Of a stretch of 64,000 bases of DNA, positions 1 to 7,703 are shown piece by piece. This DNA comes from Spirochaetales bacterium (GTDB lineage: Bacteria; Spirochaetota; Spirochaetia; Treponematales; Treponemataceae), in the NCBI GenBank assembly GCA_029098225.1, contig JAQXNX010000014.1, forward strand, positions 62,001-126,000. The letters run 5' to 3'. Numbering within the stretch: position 1 is the first letter of the stretch; each line of letters opens with the position of its first letter. Made by a program: the position numbers and the translations under genes. Below the pieces are notes generated by a model. That model was given only the letters and a program-made list of their open reading frames with translations, ran no database searches and was not told the origin of the DNA.

Positions 1-315
1 GCTGACGATTCTTATTTTTCTTTTGCACAGGCTTTTCTTTCTAACCAGATTTCTTATCTGCAGCTTCAAAAAGCCATGAAGTTAGGAAAGCTAGGAGAGC
101 AGATTGTTTTAAAAAGTCAAAAGGCTTTTAATCAGCTTGAATTTAAAAATTATGAAATTGCAGAAGGAAAAAATTACTACAGCCTGCGCCTGGCCCGCAT
201 GGAAAAAGCAAAGGCTGAATATAAAAAAACACTGGAAGATTCTGATATTTCGGGACTCTTTATTCGTGACCTGATTTTAGGAGACATTAAAAATGACGAC
301 CCGCGCTTACGATAA
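1..315 (+). CDS. C-terminal part of a DUF3990-like protein (partial at window start)
   Basis: The frame is open from the first base of the window, so only the C-terminal ~104 residues are visible. It holds a segment reading GKLGEQIVLKSQKAFNQLEF, which resembles the conserved end of DUF3990 proteins, where a Q-[VI]-x-F/L-K-[ST]-x-x-A-L/F-x-x-L-x-F pattern is usual. DUF3990 proteins are small, predicted ADP-ribosyltransferase-like proteins of unknown substrate, often encoded next to small HTH or DUF3791 proteins. The 3' end overlaps the start of the next gene (HTH protein) by 23 nt, which suggests translational coupling and a two-gene unit. The family call comes from motif memory only. Confidence 0.55.
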   Translation, partial: ADDSYFSFAQAFLSNQISYLQLQKAMKLGKLGEQIVLKSQKAFNQLEFKNYEIAEGKNYYSLRLARMEKAKAEYKKTLEDSDISGLFIRDLILGDIKNDDPRLR

Positions 316-967
316 ATTTTTCCTCCCCGGCATGATGAAGAATCTTGGTTTTGCCGTTGACTTTGCAGTAAATGGCTGCGGTCTCCCAAGCGATTCTTTT
401 TATGATTTTTTTATTGCTTCAAAGGTTGCAAGAGAAATAGAAAACGGTTCTCCTCTTTTTGTAGGCGGGTGTTCCGGAACCGAACTGGCACTTTCTGTTT
501 TTGACCGGGTTGGTTATGAAGTTGCAGGTTCAGCCGATAAAGTTTTTGAACGTTTTGACCGGACACCTGAATATTGGGCTGGCTGGATTCTTGCCTTCTA
601 TCAGTGGGAGACAAATCTTTCTTTTACAAAAATCCGCGACTATGTTCCTTTTTCCCAGATTGTGAATATGTATAATCCGCTTCACGAAGCCCCGAAAGAA
701 AAGTTTCTGGAGGTTATGAATAAAACAATCCTGGAAAAAACTTTAAGAAACCCAACAAACCTTCACAAGCTCAGAAAGGCCGCCGGCCTCACTCAAAAGG
801 AACTTTCCCGGCTGGCAGGTGTAAATCTTCGCACACTACAGCAATATGAAATTGGCTCCAAAGACATAAACAAAGCCAGTGGCCAGGCAATAAATTCCCT
901 GGCGCAGGCCCTGCACTGCAATTTTTATGATGTTATGGAACTGGACCTGCAGGAAGAAGAATGGTAA
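293..967 (+). CDS. XRE-family HTH protein with conserved N-terminal region (DUF3990 partner)
   Basis: This 224-residue protein has a helix-turn-helix of the Cro/XRE type at about residues 157-213 (LRKAAGLTQKELSRLAGV, then LRTLQQYE). Residues 1-150 are a helical region without a motif I can name. The start at 293 lies inside the preceding DUF3990-like frame; a later pair of Met codons at residues 14-15 could be used instead. The overlap and same orientation imply one transcript with the upstream gene. A toxin/antitoxin or modification/regulator pair is possible, but nothing in the sequence proves it. Confidence 0.7.
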   Translation: MTTRAYDKFFLPGMMKNLGFAVDFAVNGCGLPSDSFYDFFIASKVAREIENGSPLFVGGCSGTELALSVFDRVGYEVAGSADKVFERFDRTPEYWAGWILAFYQWETNLSFTKIRDYVPFSQIVNMYNPLHEAPKEKFLEVMNKTILEKTLRNPTNLHKLRKAAGLTQKELSRLAGVNLRTLQQYEIGSKDINKASGQAINSLAQALHCNFYDVMELDLQEEEW

Positions 968-1022
968 AAATGTCGCCCGTGTTTACAGACGACTTGTGCC
1001 ATTCCCATACTCCTCATGTGTC

Positions 1023-1045
1023 ATTCCCCGGCTTGACCGGGGAAT
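1023..1045. repeat. Short palindromic dispersed repeat (GTCATTC...GAATCT family), possible bidirectional terminator
   Basis: Perfect inverted repeat: arm ATTCCCCGG at 1023-1031, loop CTTGA, arm CCGGGGAAT at 1037-1045. It sits between two convergent genes. The wider sequence has the same frame (TGTCATTC, arms, CTTG, arms, GAATCT) as the hairpin at 23135-23155, so both look like members of one dispersed element. Similar GTCATTC-type hairpins are known from many bacteria. There is no T-run after it, so a terminator role is only possible. Confidence 0.75.
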
Positions 1046-1055
1046 CTCTTACGGC

Positions 1056-2735
1056 TTACTTCTGCTTAATTACAATGTCGTCGATGTAAATGTCGCCTTT
1101 ATTTTTGTTGTCAAAATCATCAAAGTTGAAATAGATGCATTCCAGGCGAGACCAGTCAAATTTCCCCTGTGGAGGGAACCATTTATTTGCCTTGTTTGAC
1201 CATGCACCGCTTTCTGTTAATTTTGAAACTGGAATTTCAACAGTTACCCATTCACCGACTTTATAATCAGCAGCTTTTATTGGAACAGAAATATTCCATG
1301 GCGGAAGCTCTGCTCCTTCGTCTGTATCTGAAAGTTGGAAACGGAATTCCTGTTTAATATCAGCAAACTTCACGGAAAAACTTACAGTAAAAGACTGTGG
1401 ATTTTCTGCCATCATTGAAGTAACTTTATTAGGAAGAAGGAATTTACATCCATTTTGTTGGGCTGGGTATGAAATTACCACACAGTAATCTCTTCCTGTA
1501 TCTTTTTTTATTTCCTTTATATTTCCCCAATAGTTTTTACCAACTCCAACTCCTGATAAACCATCATAAACCAGATATGGTTTTTGTGAAGTTATAGAAA
1601 GAGATGCTTTTTCTGAAAGCTTGGGGTCTGGCATTGTAAAGCCATAAGCTTCCAGGGCATCTTTATCAATATCATCAGGAAAAAGCATACCTGCTTTATC
1701 TGATTTCAAAAAGCCGTCTGAACCATCAAGCCCCCAGCAACAGTAAGGAATGTTATTTTCCTCCAGAGCTATTCTTGTTGCGTTTATCCAGGCAAGTCTA
1801 TCTTCTGAATTAATCCAGGTTTTAGCTCCCATTTCGCCCGCCCAGACTCGAACTTTATTTTTCTTAGCCCAATCTGCTGCTTTTTTAATTCTCTGATTTA
1901 TGTATTTCACAGTTCCTTTTGTCGGATATTCTTCACTGAAATAATTCGTAAGATAGGAATCCTTTGCCCTTCCTTTTAGTTTTGGCATACGCTTTCTGTC
2001 ATACGGAAAAGGAATATCCTCCAGATCAATCATATGAGGTCCAACCCAGGTTGCTCCCTGATGAGTAAATTCAAAAGGCTCATAAAAATGGAAGGAATAA
2101 ATAAGATTTGGATCTTTGTAAGGCTTCATTTTTACGAGGGTATCAATACTTGAAAAATTTGCACTTGTTACAACAATATCACGTTCAGGATCATAGCTTC
2201 TGATCAGGTCAATTATTCCCTGTTGAAGTTTAATCCATTTGCTTGCAATTTCGCCATTGCTTTTTGGTTCATTTAGAATTTCATAAATGATATATTTACT
2301 TCTGTTATTGTAGCGTGATGCAATTTGTCTCCATACGGATTCCAGATGCTCCTGATACAATTGTACTGAGGGTGGATTATTATCGTATTCTTCGGTATTA
2401 AAAGAATGATCATCTATAATAAGATAAATCTGGTATTTTTCTGCCCAATCACAAACCTGATCCAGTTTTTCCAGAACAAAATCATAAATAATTCCAGTAT
2501 CATAAGGCTCCATAAGAAGATCAAAATGAACAGGAAGACGAATTACCTCTACTCCCATGCTTTTCAGACAGGCAAAATCTGCTTCATCATGCTTATTCAG
2601 ATTTGGCAGTTCTCCTTTATTCCAGGTTTCAAAAAAGGTTAGCATGTTGATGCCTTTTGTAAAAGGCAGATTATTTTGTGCAAAGACAAAACCTGACAAA
2701 ATCAGTGCGGTTAAAATCAAAATTCGTTTTTTCAT
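1056..2735 (-). CDS. Secreted glycoside hydrolase family 5 endoglucanase with C-terminal carbohydrate-binding-like domain
   Basis: Predicted endo-beta-1,4-glucanase or related glycanase acting outside the cytoplasm. Residues 1-19 form a signal peptide (MKKR, hydrophobic core, then FVFA before the cut). The GH5 barrel covers about residues 25-375: the acid/base is E156 in ILNEP, the nucleophile is E301 in WAGEMG, and HFYEP (216-220) is the usual substrate-binding turn. Residues ~390-559 are beta-rich and end in DIYIDDIVI, typical of a jelly-roll CBM or CBM-like module. AAGGAT lies 7 nt before the ATG. The gene stands alone and is convergent with the HTH gene. Substrate (cellulose, glucomannan, lichenan) cannot be told from sequence. 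Confidence 0.9.
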   Translation of the reverse strand: MKKRILILTALILSGFVFAQNNLPFTKGINMLTFFETWNKGELPNLNKHDEADFACLKSMGVEVIRLPVHFDLLMEPYDTGIIYDFVLEKLDQVCDWAEKYQIYLIIDDHSFNTEEYDNNPPSVQLYQEHLESVWRQIASRYNNRSKYIIYEILNEPKSNGEIASKWIKLQQGIIDLIRSYDPERDIVVTSANFSSIDTLVKMKPYKDPNLIYSFHFYEPFEFTHQGATWVGPHMIDLEDIPFPYDRKRMPKLKGRAKDSYLTNYFSEEYPTKGTVKYINQRIKKAADWAKKNKVRVWAGEMGAKTWINSEDRLAWINATRIALEENNIPYCCWGLDGSDGFLKSDKAGMLFPDDIDKDALEAYGFTMPDPKLSEKASLSITSQKPYLVYDGLSGVGVGKNYWGNIKEIKKDTGRDYCVVISYPAQQNGCKFLLPNKVTSMMAENPQSFTVSFSVKFADIKQEFRFQLSDTDEGAELPPWNISVPIKAADYKVGEWVTVEIPVSKLTESGAWSNKANKWFPPQGKFDWSRLECIYFNFDDFDNKNKGDIYIDDIVIKQK

Positions 2736-2906
2736 GATTAAAATCCTTGAGTTTAATTATGAGCCTGATTGAGCAAAAAAAAACAGAGTTGAACTCACAA
2801 TTTTTGGCATAACTTGTCATTGTCGGGCTAAAAATACAGAATTAAATTTGATGTTTTAGAAAGATTGTGAATTCTTGCGCCTTTTTATTTCTACGTTTTG
2901 GTTCAT

Positions 2907-3140
2907 TTATTTATCAAAATCAGCAGGTGCTACTCCAGGAACTTTAGATAATACGTTCTTAAACTTTTCCTCAGAAGCTTTTTCGGCTCGTTGATCGAGA
3001 TATTTCTTAGTTTCAAATGATGCAATTTTTTCTGCTACGGCAGAGACAATAAACTGATTAATTGAAATATTATCCTGAGATGCAATTTCTTTTACTGCTG
3101 TATGATAAGAATCCGGCATTCTCAAACTTAAATTTCCCAT
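2907..3140 (-). CDS. Ribbon-helix-helix (Arc/HicB-like) antitoxin of a PIN toxin
   Basis: A 77-residue protein starting MGNLSLRMPDSYHTAVKEIA, the pattern of a short beta strand followed by two helices seen in toxin-antitoxin RHH proteins (LSLRMPD..H..VKEIA...ISINQFIVSAVAEKI). The C-terminal tail (residues ~45-77), rich in K, E and A, would be the toxin-neutralising segment. It begins 2 nt after the stop of the PIN toxin gene, so the order is toxin first, antitoxin second. The RHH part probably binds the promoter ahead of the toxin gene. Confidence 0.8.
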   Translation of the reverse strand: MGNLSLRMPDSYHTAVKEIASQDNISINQFIVSAVAEKIASFETKKYLDQRAEKASEEKFKNVLSKVPGVAPADFDK

Positions 3141-3142
3141 AT

Positions 3143-3565
3143 TTATACCTCCTGCAAAATTTCTAAAAATTCTTTTGGCGTAAGAATCTTTATTCCAAGA
3201 TTTTCCGCTTCCTTAAAACCCCTTTTGTTATATGTTACAATTGTACCTGTGTTTGATTGAATCGTGACTTCAAGAACATGATCATCAAACGGATCTTTTA
3301 AATAAGGTCTCCATAGATAAAAAAGTTTTGTTTTTATTCCAACCTTACAAATATAGTTGATGAAATCTTCTATGTCAGAATCAGTAAAAATTGTTCTGTC
3401 CAGTTTGTTTTTTAAGACAGCCTCATATTCCAATATAAGAGGTACAGAAATCGCAAAATCAAAAGCATCTTCACTGATTTTTGAAATTAATTCAAATGAT
3501 TTTCCTTTGTTGCTTTGTAAAGCTGAGAGAATAACATTTGTATCGATTACGATAAATTGTCTCAT
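3143..3565 (-). CDS. PIN-domain toxin (putative ribonuclease of a type II toxin-antitoxin system)
   Basis: A 140-residue PIN-domain protein of the 'putative toxin-antitoxin system toxin component' group. The acidic metal ligands are visible: D8 in IVIDTNV, a glutamate in the LILEYE helix (~47-50), and the DPFDD cluster (~91-95); the C-terminal strand is GTIVTYNKRGF. Such proteins cleave RNA when free of their antitoxin. It forms an operon with the RHH gene that follows. The TATAAT box lies only 8 nt upstream of the ATG and no Shine-Dalgarno sequence is present, so the mRNA may be leaderless. Confidence 0.85.
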   Translation of the reverse strand: MRQFIVIDTNVILSALQSNKGKSFELISKISEDAFDFAISVPLILEYEAVLKNKLDRTIFTDSDIEDFINYICKVGIKTKLFYLWRPYLKDPFDDHVLEVTIQSNTGTIVTYNKRGFKEAENLGIKILTPKEFLEILQEV

Positions 3566-3573
3566 TGGATAGT

Positions 3574-3579
3574 ATTATA
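3574..3579 (-). promoter_or_regulatory. -10 box of the PIN/RHH toxin-antitoxin operon
   Basis: On the minus strand TATAAT is followed after 8 nt by the ATG of the PIN gene. Transcription would begin at or next to the start codon. Confidence 0.55.
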
Positions 3580-3629
3580 TATGATACCATTATTCGCCGG
3601 CAAATAAAAAACAGGGGATTTGATTTATT

Positions 3630-3718
3630 CATTCATCAAAAGCAGCAATATATTCAGCAGGATTATCTTGAAGAACCCTAACTTTCCTACCGATATGGTC
3701 AATATTCGTCGGATTGAT
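3630..3718 (-). pseudogene. Short orphan coding scrap, unknown family
   Basis: A reading frame without a Met start, from a stop at 3719-3721 to a TGA at 3630-3632, encodes a 29-residue peptide including HIGRKVRVLQDNPAEYIAAF. The composition looks protein-like rather than random, and it overlaps the 3' end of the flavin reductase-like gene in another frame. It may be the C-terminal remnant of a deleted gene. I do not recognise the family. Confidence 0.3.
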
Positions 3719-4358
3719 TTACTTTCCTAAGTGCAGCTACAAAATCGCAGCCTTTTTCTTTCACAGCTTCTGGATTTATCGGATAATGGACATTATAAAG
3801 CACCCCTTTATCTCCGAACATATCCTCCATATAATCCTTTTCTATATGCCCGCCTACGACTTCAAGACAAATCATAACGTGATCATCACCGGGAACAATT
3901 TCCTTCTCCCACAAATATTTGCACTCAAGGTTCATAAAACATTCAGCGACCATCGGAGCTTCTATCCACGAAGCTTTTTCCACAGTAAGCCCTGATGAAG
4001 TTATCTCATCCTTCTCGAACTGATTGTTCTGTATCGTCTTCATGCAGGCCTGGTACAAATCAGAAGACATGAAATTCAGCACTGCTACCTTCTTTTCTTT
4101 CAGGCTCTGGTAAAGATGTCCGCTTTTATTCACGCTGCATAGAATCACGTAATATCCGCCTCCATGATTCGCACTCGTAAAACCTGCCCACGACTGCATC
4201 GTAGCATTTGGCTGCCCGTTAGATTTATATGTTGTGACAAGAAACATCGGGGTTGGTATTCCCATAACAAATTCTTTCCAATCAAACCCGAAGTTTTTTG
4301 AAAATTCTCCGTATGTTCCTTTCATAGATTCAGGCATTTCTTTGTATTGGTATTTCAT
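3699..4358 (-). CDS. Flavin reductase-like (flavoredoxin family) protein
   Basis: A 219-residue protein with a flavin-reductase-like split-barrel fold: GIPTPMFLVTTYKSNGQPNA leads into the FMN-binding part (MQSWAGFTSAN, YYVILCSVNKSGHLY), followed by a strand-rich half (VMICLEVVGGHIEKDY). These proteins bind FMN and pass electrons between NAD(P)H or ferredoxin and flavin acceptors; the substrate here is unknown. The start is supported by AAGGAGG about 9 nt upstream. It is followed by no close same-strand partner and preceded by a GNAT gene ~50 nt upstream on the same strand. Confidence 0.8.
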   Translation of the reverse strand: MKYQYKEMPESMKGTYGEFSKNFGFDWKEFVMGIPTPMFLVTTYKSNGQPNATMQSWAGFTSANHGGGYYVILCSVNKSGHLYQSLKEKKVAVLNFMSSDLYQACMKTIQNNQFEKDEITSSGLTVEKASWIEAPMVAECFMNLECKYLWEKEIVPGDDHVMICLEVVGGHIEKDYMEDMFGDKGVLYNVHYPINPEAVKEKGCDFVAALRKVNQSDEY

Positions 4359-4406
4359 CTAGTTTTCCTCCTTAAAAGCATACACAAAAATAATTCTATC
4401 ACCGCT

Positions 4407-5153
4407 TTATTCCTTTTTTAAATATCTATAGGTATACACCTTCTTAAAGCCAAGTCCATCATAAAGTTTATAGGCGCCTTCATTAGTCTGAACCACCTGA
4501 AGCCATGCCGTTTTGGCGCCATGGCTTTTCCCTTTTGACATCAGGGCTTTGCAAAGCAATTTCCCATATCCTTTTCTTCTGTAATCTGGATGTACTACAA
4601 CATTTTGAATTAACAGATAACCACGCTCCATTGCAGAAGAGGCAAGCGCTATAATTTTGCCATGCTCTCTTATTGCAAGATAATCAGTTTTGATGCAAAG
4701 TTTATCCAGCATGCGTCTATATATTGCCTGGCTCTTCTGGCCAAATCCTTCATATTCAAAATATGCACAAAGCCATTCTTCAAGAGGTTTATTGTAAAAG
4801 GTAATATCCCCCTCCGGCATAGTTATATCGTCTATTTCCCGGACCATTACATCAGAGGGTGTAACTTCCTTGTAACCACGTTCTGTAAGAAGCTTCATCA
4901 TTTGCTCATCACCATCCGTAAGTTTAAATACACATGGCAGATTTTGCTCGGAATAGATTTTTTCGCAGTTTTGGATTTTTTCGTTTACATTAATTGTTGA
5001 TGGATAAATCATACTGACTGAGTTAGCACGATTTGTATGTCCCTCCGAAAATTTTAATATCCAGCCATCATACTGCATTATATTCAATGCAACATGAGCA
5101 TTTGATGCCATTTCTTCAAAAAGAATGATGTCTTGTTTAGTGTTCGTTTTCAT
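4407..5153 (-). CDS. GNAT-family N-acetyltransferase
   Basis: A 248-residue protein whose C-terminal half (about residues 110-245) is a GNAT domain. The acetyl-CoA loop is VVVHPDYRRKGYGKLLCKAL (a Q/RxxGxG/A type motif), followed by AWLQVVQTNEGAYKLYDGLGFKKVYTYRYL, the usual end of the fold. The N-terminal ~100 residues form an extra domain as in tandem-GNAT proteins. AGGAG lies ~11 nt before the ATG. The acceptor substrate cannot be inferred. Confidence 0.85.
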   Translation of the reverse strand: MKTNTKQDIILFEEMASNAHVALNIMQYDGWILKFSEGHTNRANSVSMIYPSTINVNEKIQNCEKIYSEQNLPCVFKLTDGDEQMMKLLTERGYKEVTPSDVMVREIDDITMPEGDITFYNKPLEEWLCAYFEYEGFGQKSQAIYRRMLDKLCIKTDYLAIREHGKIIALASSAMERGYLLIQNVVVHPDYRRKGYGKLLCKALMSKGKSHGAKTAWLQVVQTNEGAYKLYDGLGFKKVYTYRYLKKE

Positions 5154-5298
5154 AGTTTTATTACTCCTGACTTGTCGTACATTGTGCCTCTAGGAAAATC
5201 GGTGAACTTTTTGAACTCGAGTGTTGGCATTTAATTATTCTTTTTTTTATTATAACATACCAATAACTGTTTTTGGAAAAAGAAACTGCATTGTGAAT

Positions 5299-6282
5299 TT
5301 ATATATTTTTCAGAATATCAGAAACAAAAGACGAGTCCAGTATTTCAAAAGCAAAGCATTTTTTTCCTAAATCCTTAAGACTTGCACCAATATGATATAG
5401 GACCTTGTTATCAATTATCATAAATCGGTCATGCATTTTTGTTGTATGATTTAGAGTTATAGTTGGATATTGAGCATTGAAAGTTTGAATATCTTGAGCA
5501 GTAAGCTTTGTTTTTGGATCTGTATAAATGATGATATTTACACCTTTTTTCTTTTTTGCAAAGCGCTGAAGAACGGATAAATCAACATAATTATCAATAA
5601 GAATGATTTCTTTTTGCGCGGACTGGATAAAGCTTTCGAATTTTGCGTATGCGTCAAAGATTTGTCCTTGAAAGAAAATGCCTTGGGTGTCGTTTATGTT
5701 GTATTTGTCCATGAGTGTAAACAGCTGGTCTATTCGTTTGTCTGATTCTTTCAGGTGAATGTCTGTATCAAGCTGATGTTCTCGAATGGATTTGAGCTCG
5801 GCGAAGATTTGGGAATTGCTTTGGACGAAATGACGCATTGAGACAAAGGCTTTCATTATTTGAATGCTTACCTGTACTGCAGTCTCACTTCTTAATACTG
5901 ATGAAAGCATTGCACAGCCTTGTTCTGTGAAAGCAAAAGGTAATTTTCGTGTACCACCTTCTTGTCCCGTAAACATATTGTTTCGTGATGTCGCAATTTG
6001 CGACATCACGGAGTTTGTTTTTGGTGAAGTCACAAATTGTGACATCACGGAATCAGGTTCTCTTGATATCACAATTTGTGACTTCAAGAAATCAATTTCT
6101 TCTCTTGTTAACTGAAACATAAACTCTTCAGGGAATCGTTCAATGTTACGTTTGACCTGCTCGTTTAATCGACGAGTTTCCACCCCATAGAGTTCCGCAA
6201 TATCGCGGTCAATCATTACCTGAACACCGCGAATAACAAAGATTTTCTTTTCGATTTGTAAAATTGAAATTTCATTTTCCAT
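5299..6282 (-). CDS. ORF6N-domain protein with C-terminal phospholipase D-like domain
   Basis: The N-terminal ORF6N domain (about residues 10-120, VMIDRDIAELYGVETRRLNEQVKRN, then FAFTEQGCAMLSSVL) is a DNA-binding module common in phages and mobile regions. A helical linker follows, then a PLD-like domain near the C-terminus with HDRFMIIDNK (HxK-like) and GASLKDLG; only one such half-motif is seen. I chose the ATG at 6282, not 6300, because GAGGTG lies 5 nt before it. The ORF6N domain is interrupted by a 13-residue repeat (MSQ[FI][VA]TS...) that comes from a palindromic 39-bp DNA repeat (5984-6088). Function is unknown; a link to mobile DNA or phage defence is plausible. Confidence 0.8.
   Translation of the reverse strand: MENEISILQIEKKIFVIRGVQVMIDRDIAELYGVETRRLNEQVKRNIERFPEEFMFQLTREEIDFLKSQIVISREPDSVMSQFVTSPKTNSVMSQIATSRNNMFTGQEGGTRKLPFAFTEQGCAMLSSVLRSETAVQVSIQIMKAFVSMRHFVQSNSQIFAELKSIREHQLDTDIHLKESDKRIDQLFTLMDKYNINDTQGIFFQGQIFDAYAKFESFIQSAQKEIILIDNYVDLSVLQRFAKKKKGVNIIIYTDPKTKLTAQDIQTFNAQYPTITLNHTTKMHDRFMIIDNKVLYHIGASLKDLGKKCFAFEILDSSFVSDILKNI
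5984..6088. repeat. Three 27-bp near-palindromes with exact 39-bp period inside the ORF6N gene
   Basis: Palindromes at 5984-6010, 6023-6049 and 6062-6088 each have 13-bp arms around a single central base (for example CGTGATGTCGCAA-T-...). The first is perfect; the other two have one or two arm mismatches. They are separated by 12-bp linkers, so the unit is 39 bp or 13 codons and stays in frame. Confidence 0.85.
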
Positions 6283-6375
6283 ACCACACCTCATGAGCAA
6301 TCAGTTTATTCAGCGCCAGTCCAACACCAGGCCTGAATTATGGTAAAGAAAAATCAAAGATAAAAAATGCATTCT

Positions 6376-6398
6376 ATTGTCGGTTTTGTCCCGACAAT
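6376..6398. terminator. Hairpin between the ORF6N gene and the upstream GNAT gene
   Basis: Arms ATTGTCGG (6376-6383) and CCGACAAT (6391-6398) with a 7-nt loop. It lies after the stop of the minus-strand GNAT gene (6489) and before the ORF6N start, so it probably ends the GNAT transcript. The minus-strand sequence after it holds a T-run a few bases further on. Confidence 0.5.
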
Positions 6399-6488
6399 TT
6401 TATATAACTACACATACTAAAAAACGCGAATTAATCGTTGGAAATTACTTTCTGTGCAGCAGGCTTTACAAGTTTAGTATAGAAGATT

Positions 6489-7415
6489 TTAAAAATCAAA
6501 ACAAGTTTTTCTCCAGAATGTCCAATGCGAACCTTTTCCATAGCCAACTTTCTTATAGAAGGGGTTTTCGCCACCTGTCATGTGAGTGGCATCAAGCGGC
6601 TTGAGAGTGCGGTAGTGCTGAGTGAGAGCAGCAGCTGCAAGCCCACGTTTTCTGTGATCCGGGTGTGTACAAAGCGGTTCCATGTAAGCCAGATGATTTT
6701 GCGGTACCCACCACATGCCAGAAAAGCACACATATTCTTCAGCAGCATCTGCTATGATGATGTTGTATTGCGGAGTGGAATGCGGAGACGGTGACAAGAA
6801 TGAGGCCCAGCCACTTTTATGCGATTTTGCAGGAGTCCATTCCAAAGAATCATCATATTTATCCCAGCCGATAAATTCACCGCGCTCGCCATGACCAAAA
6901 CCATACCAGCAGAGCTTTGAACATTTTACAATATCAATATCCTTGGGCTCCACAAAGTGATAGCCTTCCGGCAGCTCATAATTCAGTTGGTTCTTAAAAT
7001 CAAAAATCATGTCTTCATATTCATAAACCTGCTTAAAGCCGCGCTTTGCTGCAGCATCTTTAAGGAACTGCTGACCATCAGAAAAAATAAACTGCTGCTC
7101 GCCGCCAAAGTGAGGCATATTTGAAATTGCATAATCAACAAGTTCATCTGCCAGAAACTCATAACCTTTGCGGACATTAAAATAGATGTCTGTGACCGGC
7201 GCTTCGTAATAAACAAAAGCAACTACTTTGTCGCCGTCAAACCAGAATCTGTCCAGAAAGGAATATGAAGTATCCATCCAGGAAGAAGTGAGCGCATATT
7301 CAAAAAATGGTGCAGCCCGTCCATTATCATTTTTCCTGTCATAAGTTTCTACAAGGAAATCCCAAACTAAATTAATATCTGATAATAAGTTAAATTGTTT
7401 TGTCTTTATTTTCAT
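6489..7415 (-). CDS. GNAT-family N-acetyltransferase (intact copy of a duplicated gene)
   Basis: A 308-residue tandem-GNAT type protein. The C-terminal half carries VCFSGMWWVPQNHLAYMEPL and the acetyl-CoA loop THPDHRKRGLAAAALTQHY, ending with FYKKVGYGKG. GGAG lies close before the ATG. A second, broken copy of this gene is at 23833-24466 in the opposite orientation; the intact copy shows what the broken one has lost. Downstream on the strand is the ORF6N gene behind a hairpin; upstream is a CD3324-type regulator gene 14 nt away, so they may share a transcript. Acceptor unknown. Confidence 0.85.
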   Translation of the reverse strand: MKIKTKQFNLLSDINLVWDFLVETYDRKNDNGRAAPFFEYALTSSWMDTSYSFLDRFWFDGDKVVAFVYYEAPVTDIYFNVRKGYEFLADELVDYAISNMPHFGGEQQFIFSDGQQFLKDAAAKRGFKQVYEYEDMIFDFKNQLNYELPEGYHFVEPKDIDIVKCSKLCWYGFGHGERGEFIGWDKYDDSLEWTPAKSHKSGWASFLSPSPHSTPQYNIIIADAAEEYVCFSGMWWVPQNHLAYMEPLCTHPDHRKRGLAAAALTQHYRTLKPLDATHMTGGENPFYKKVGYGKGSHWTFWRKTCFDF

Positions 7416-7429
7416 TTTTTCTCCATAAA

Positions 7430-7690
7430 TCAGCTGTATAAAATTCGTCTGATGGAATCTGTCGAAAGAGAAAACTCATCGGCGAGCTGAGCTATAGATT
7501 TTCCTTCGCTGTGTTTCCGGCGGATTTCTGCATTTCTTTTTACGTAGAAATCGCGTGAGCCTGATTTTTCGCCCCAGCCTTTTTTTGTTTGAGACTCTTC
7601 CGGAATGTAGATTAATTCTCCCGAGGAATACTTACGGATTTCCGCCAGCAATTCATCGGGAAAAATATCTGCTGCGTTTCGATATTTCAC
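7430..7690 (-). CDS. CD3324-family small HTH protein
   Basis: I place the start at the GTG at 7690, giving VKYRNAADIFPDELLAEIRKY, because AAGGGAG lies 8 nt upstream; an in-frame ATG at 7720 would fall inside the preceding gene and lacks a ribosome binding site. The 86-residue product has the CD3324-family pattern: SGELIYIPEES, then WGEKSGSRDFYVKRNAEIRRKH, then a C-terminal HTH (SIAQLADEFSLSTDSIRRILY). Members are small Mor-like predicted transcription regulators. The start lies 13 nt after the stop of the upstream gene, so they are one operon. Confidence 0.8.
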   Translation of the reverse strand: MKYRNAADIFPDELLAEIRKYSSGELIYIPEESQTKKGWGEKSGSRDFYVKRNAEIRRKHSEGKSIAQLADEFSLSTDSIRRILYS

Positions 7691-7703
7691 AGAAGTCTCC
7701 CTT

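Noticed and set aside
927-1199. Plus-strand frame of 90 codons after the HTH gene
   Set aside because: Contains the VIPRLDRGIS reading of the dispersed hairpin and runs antisense to the GH5 gene.
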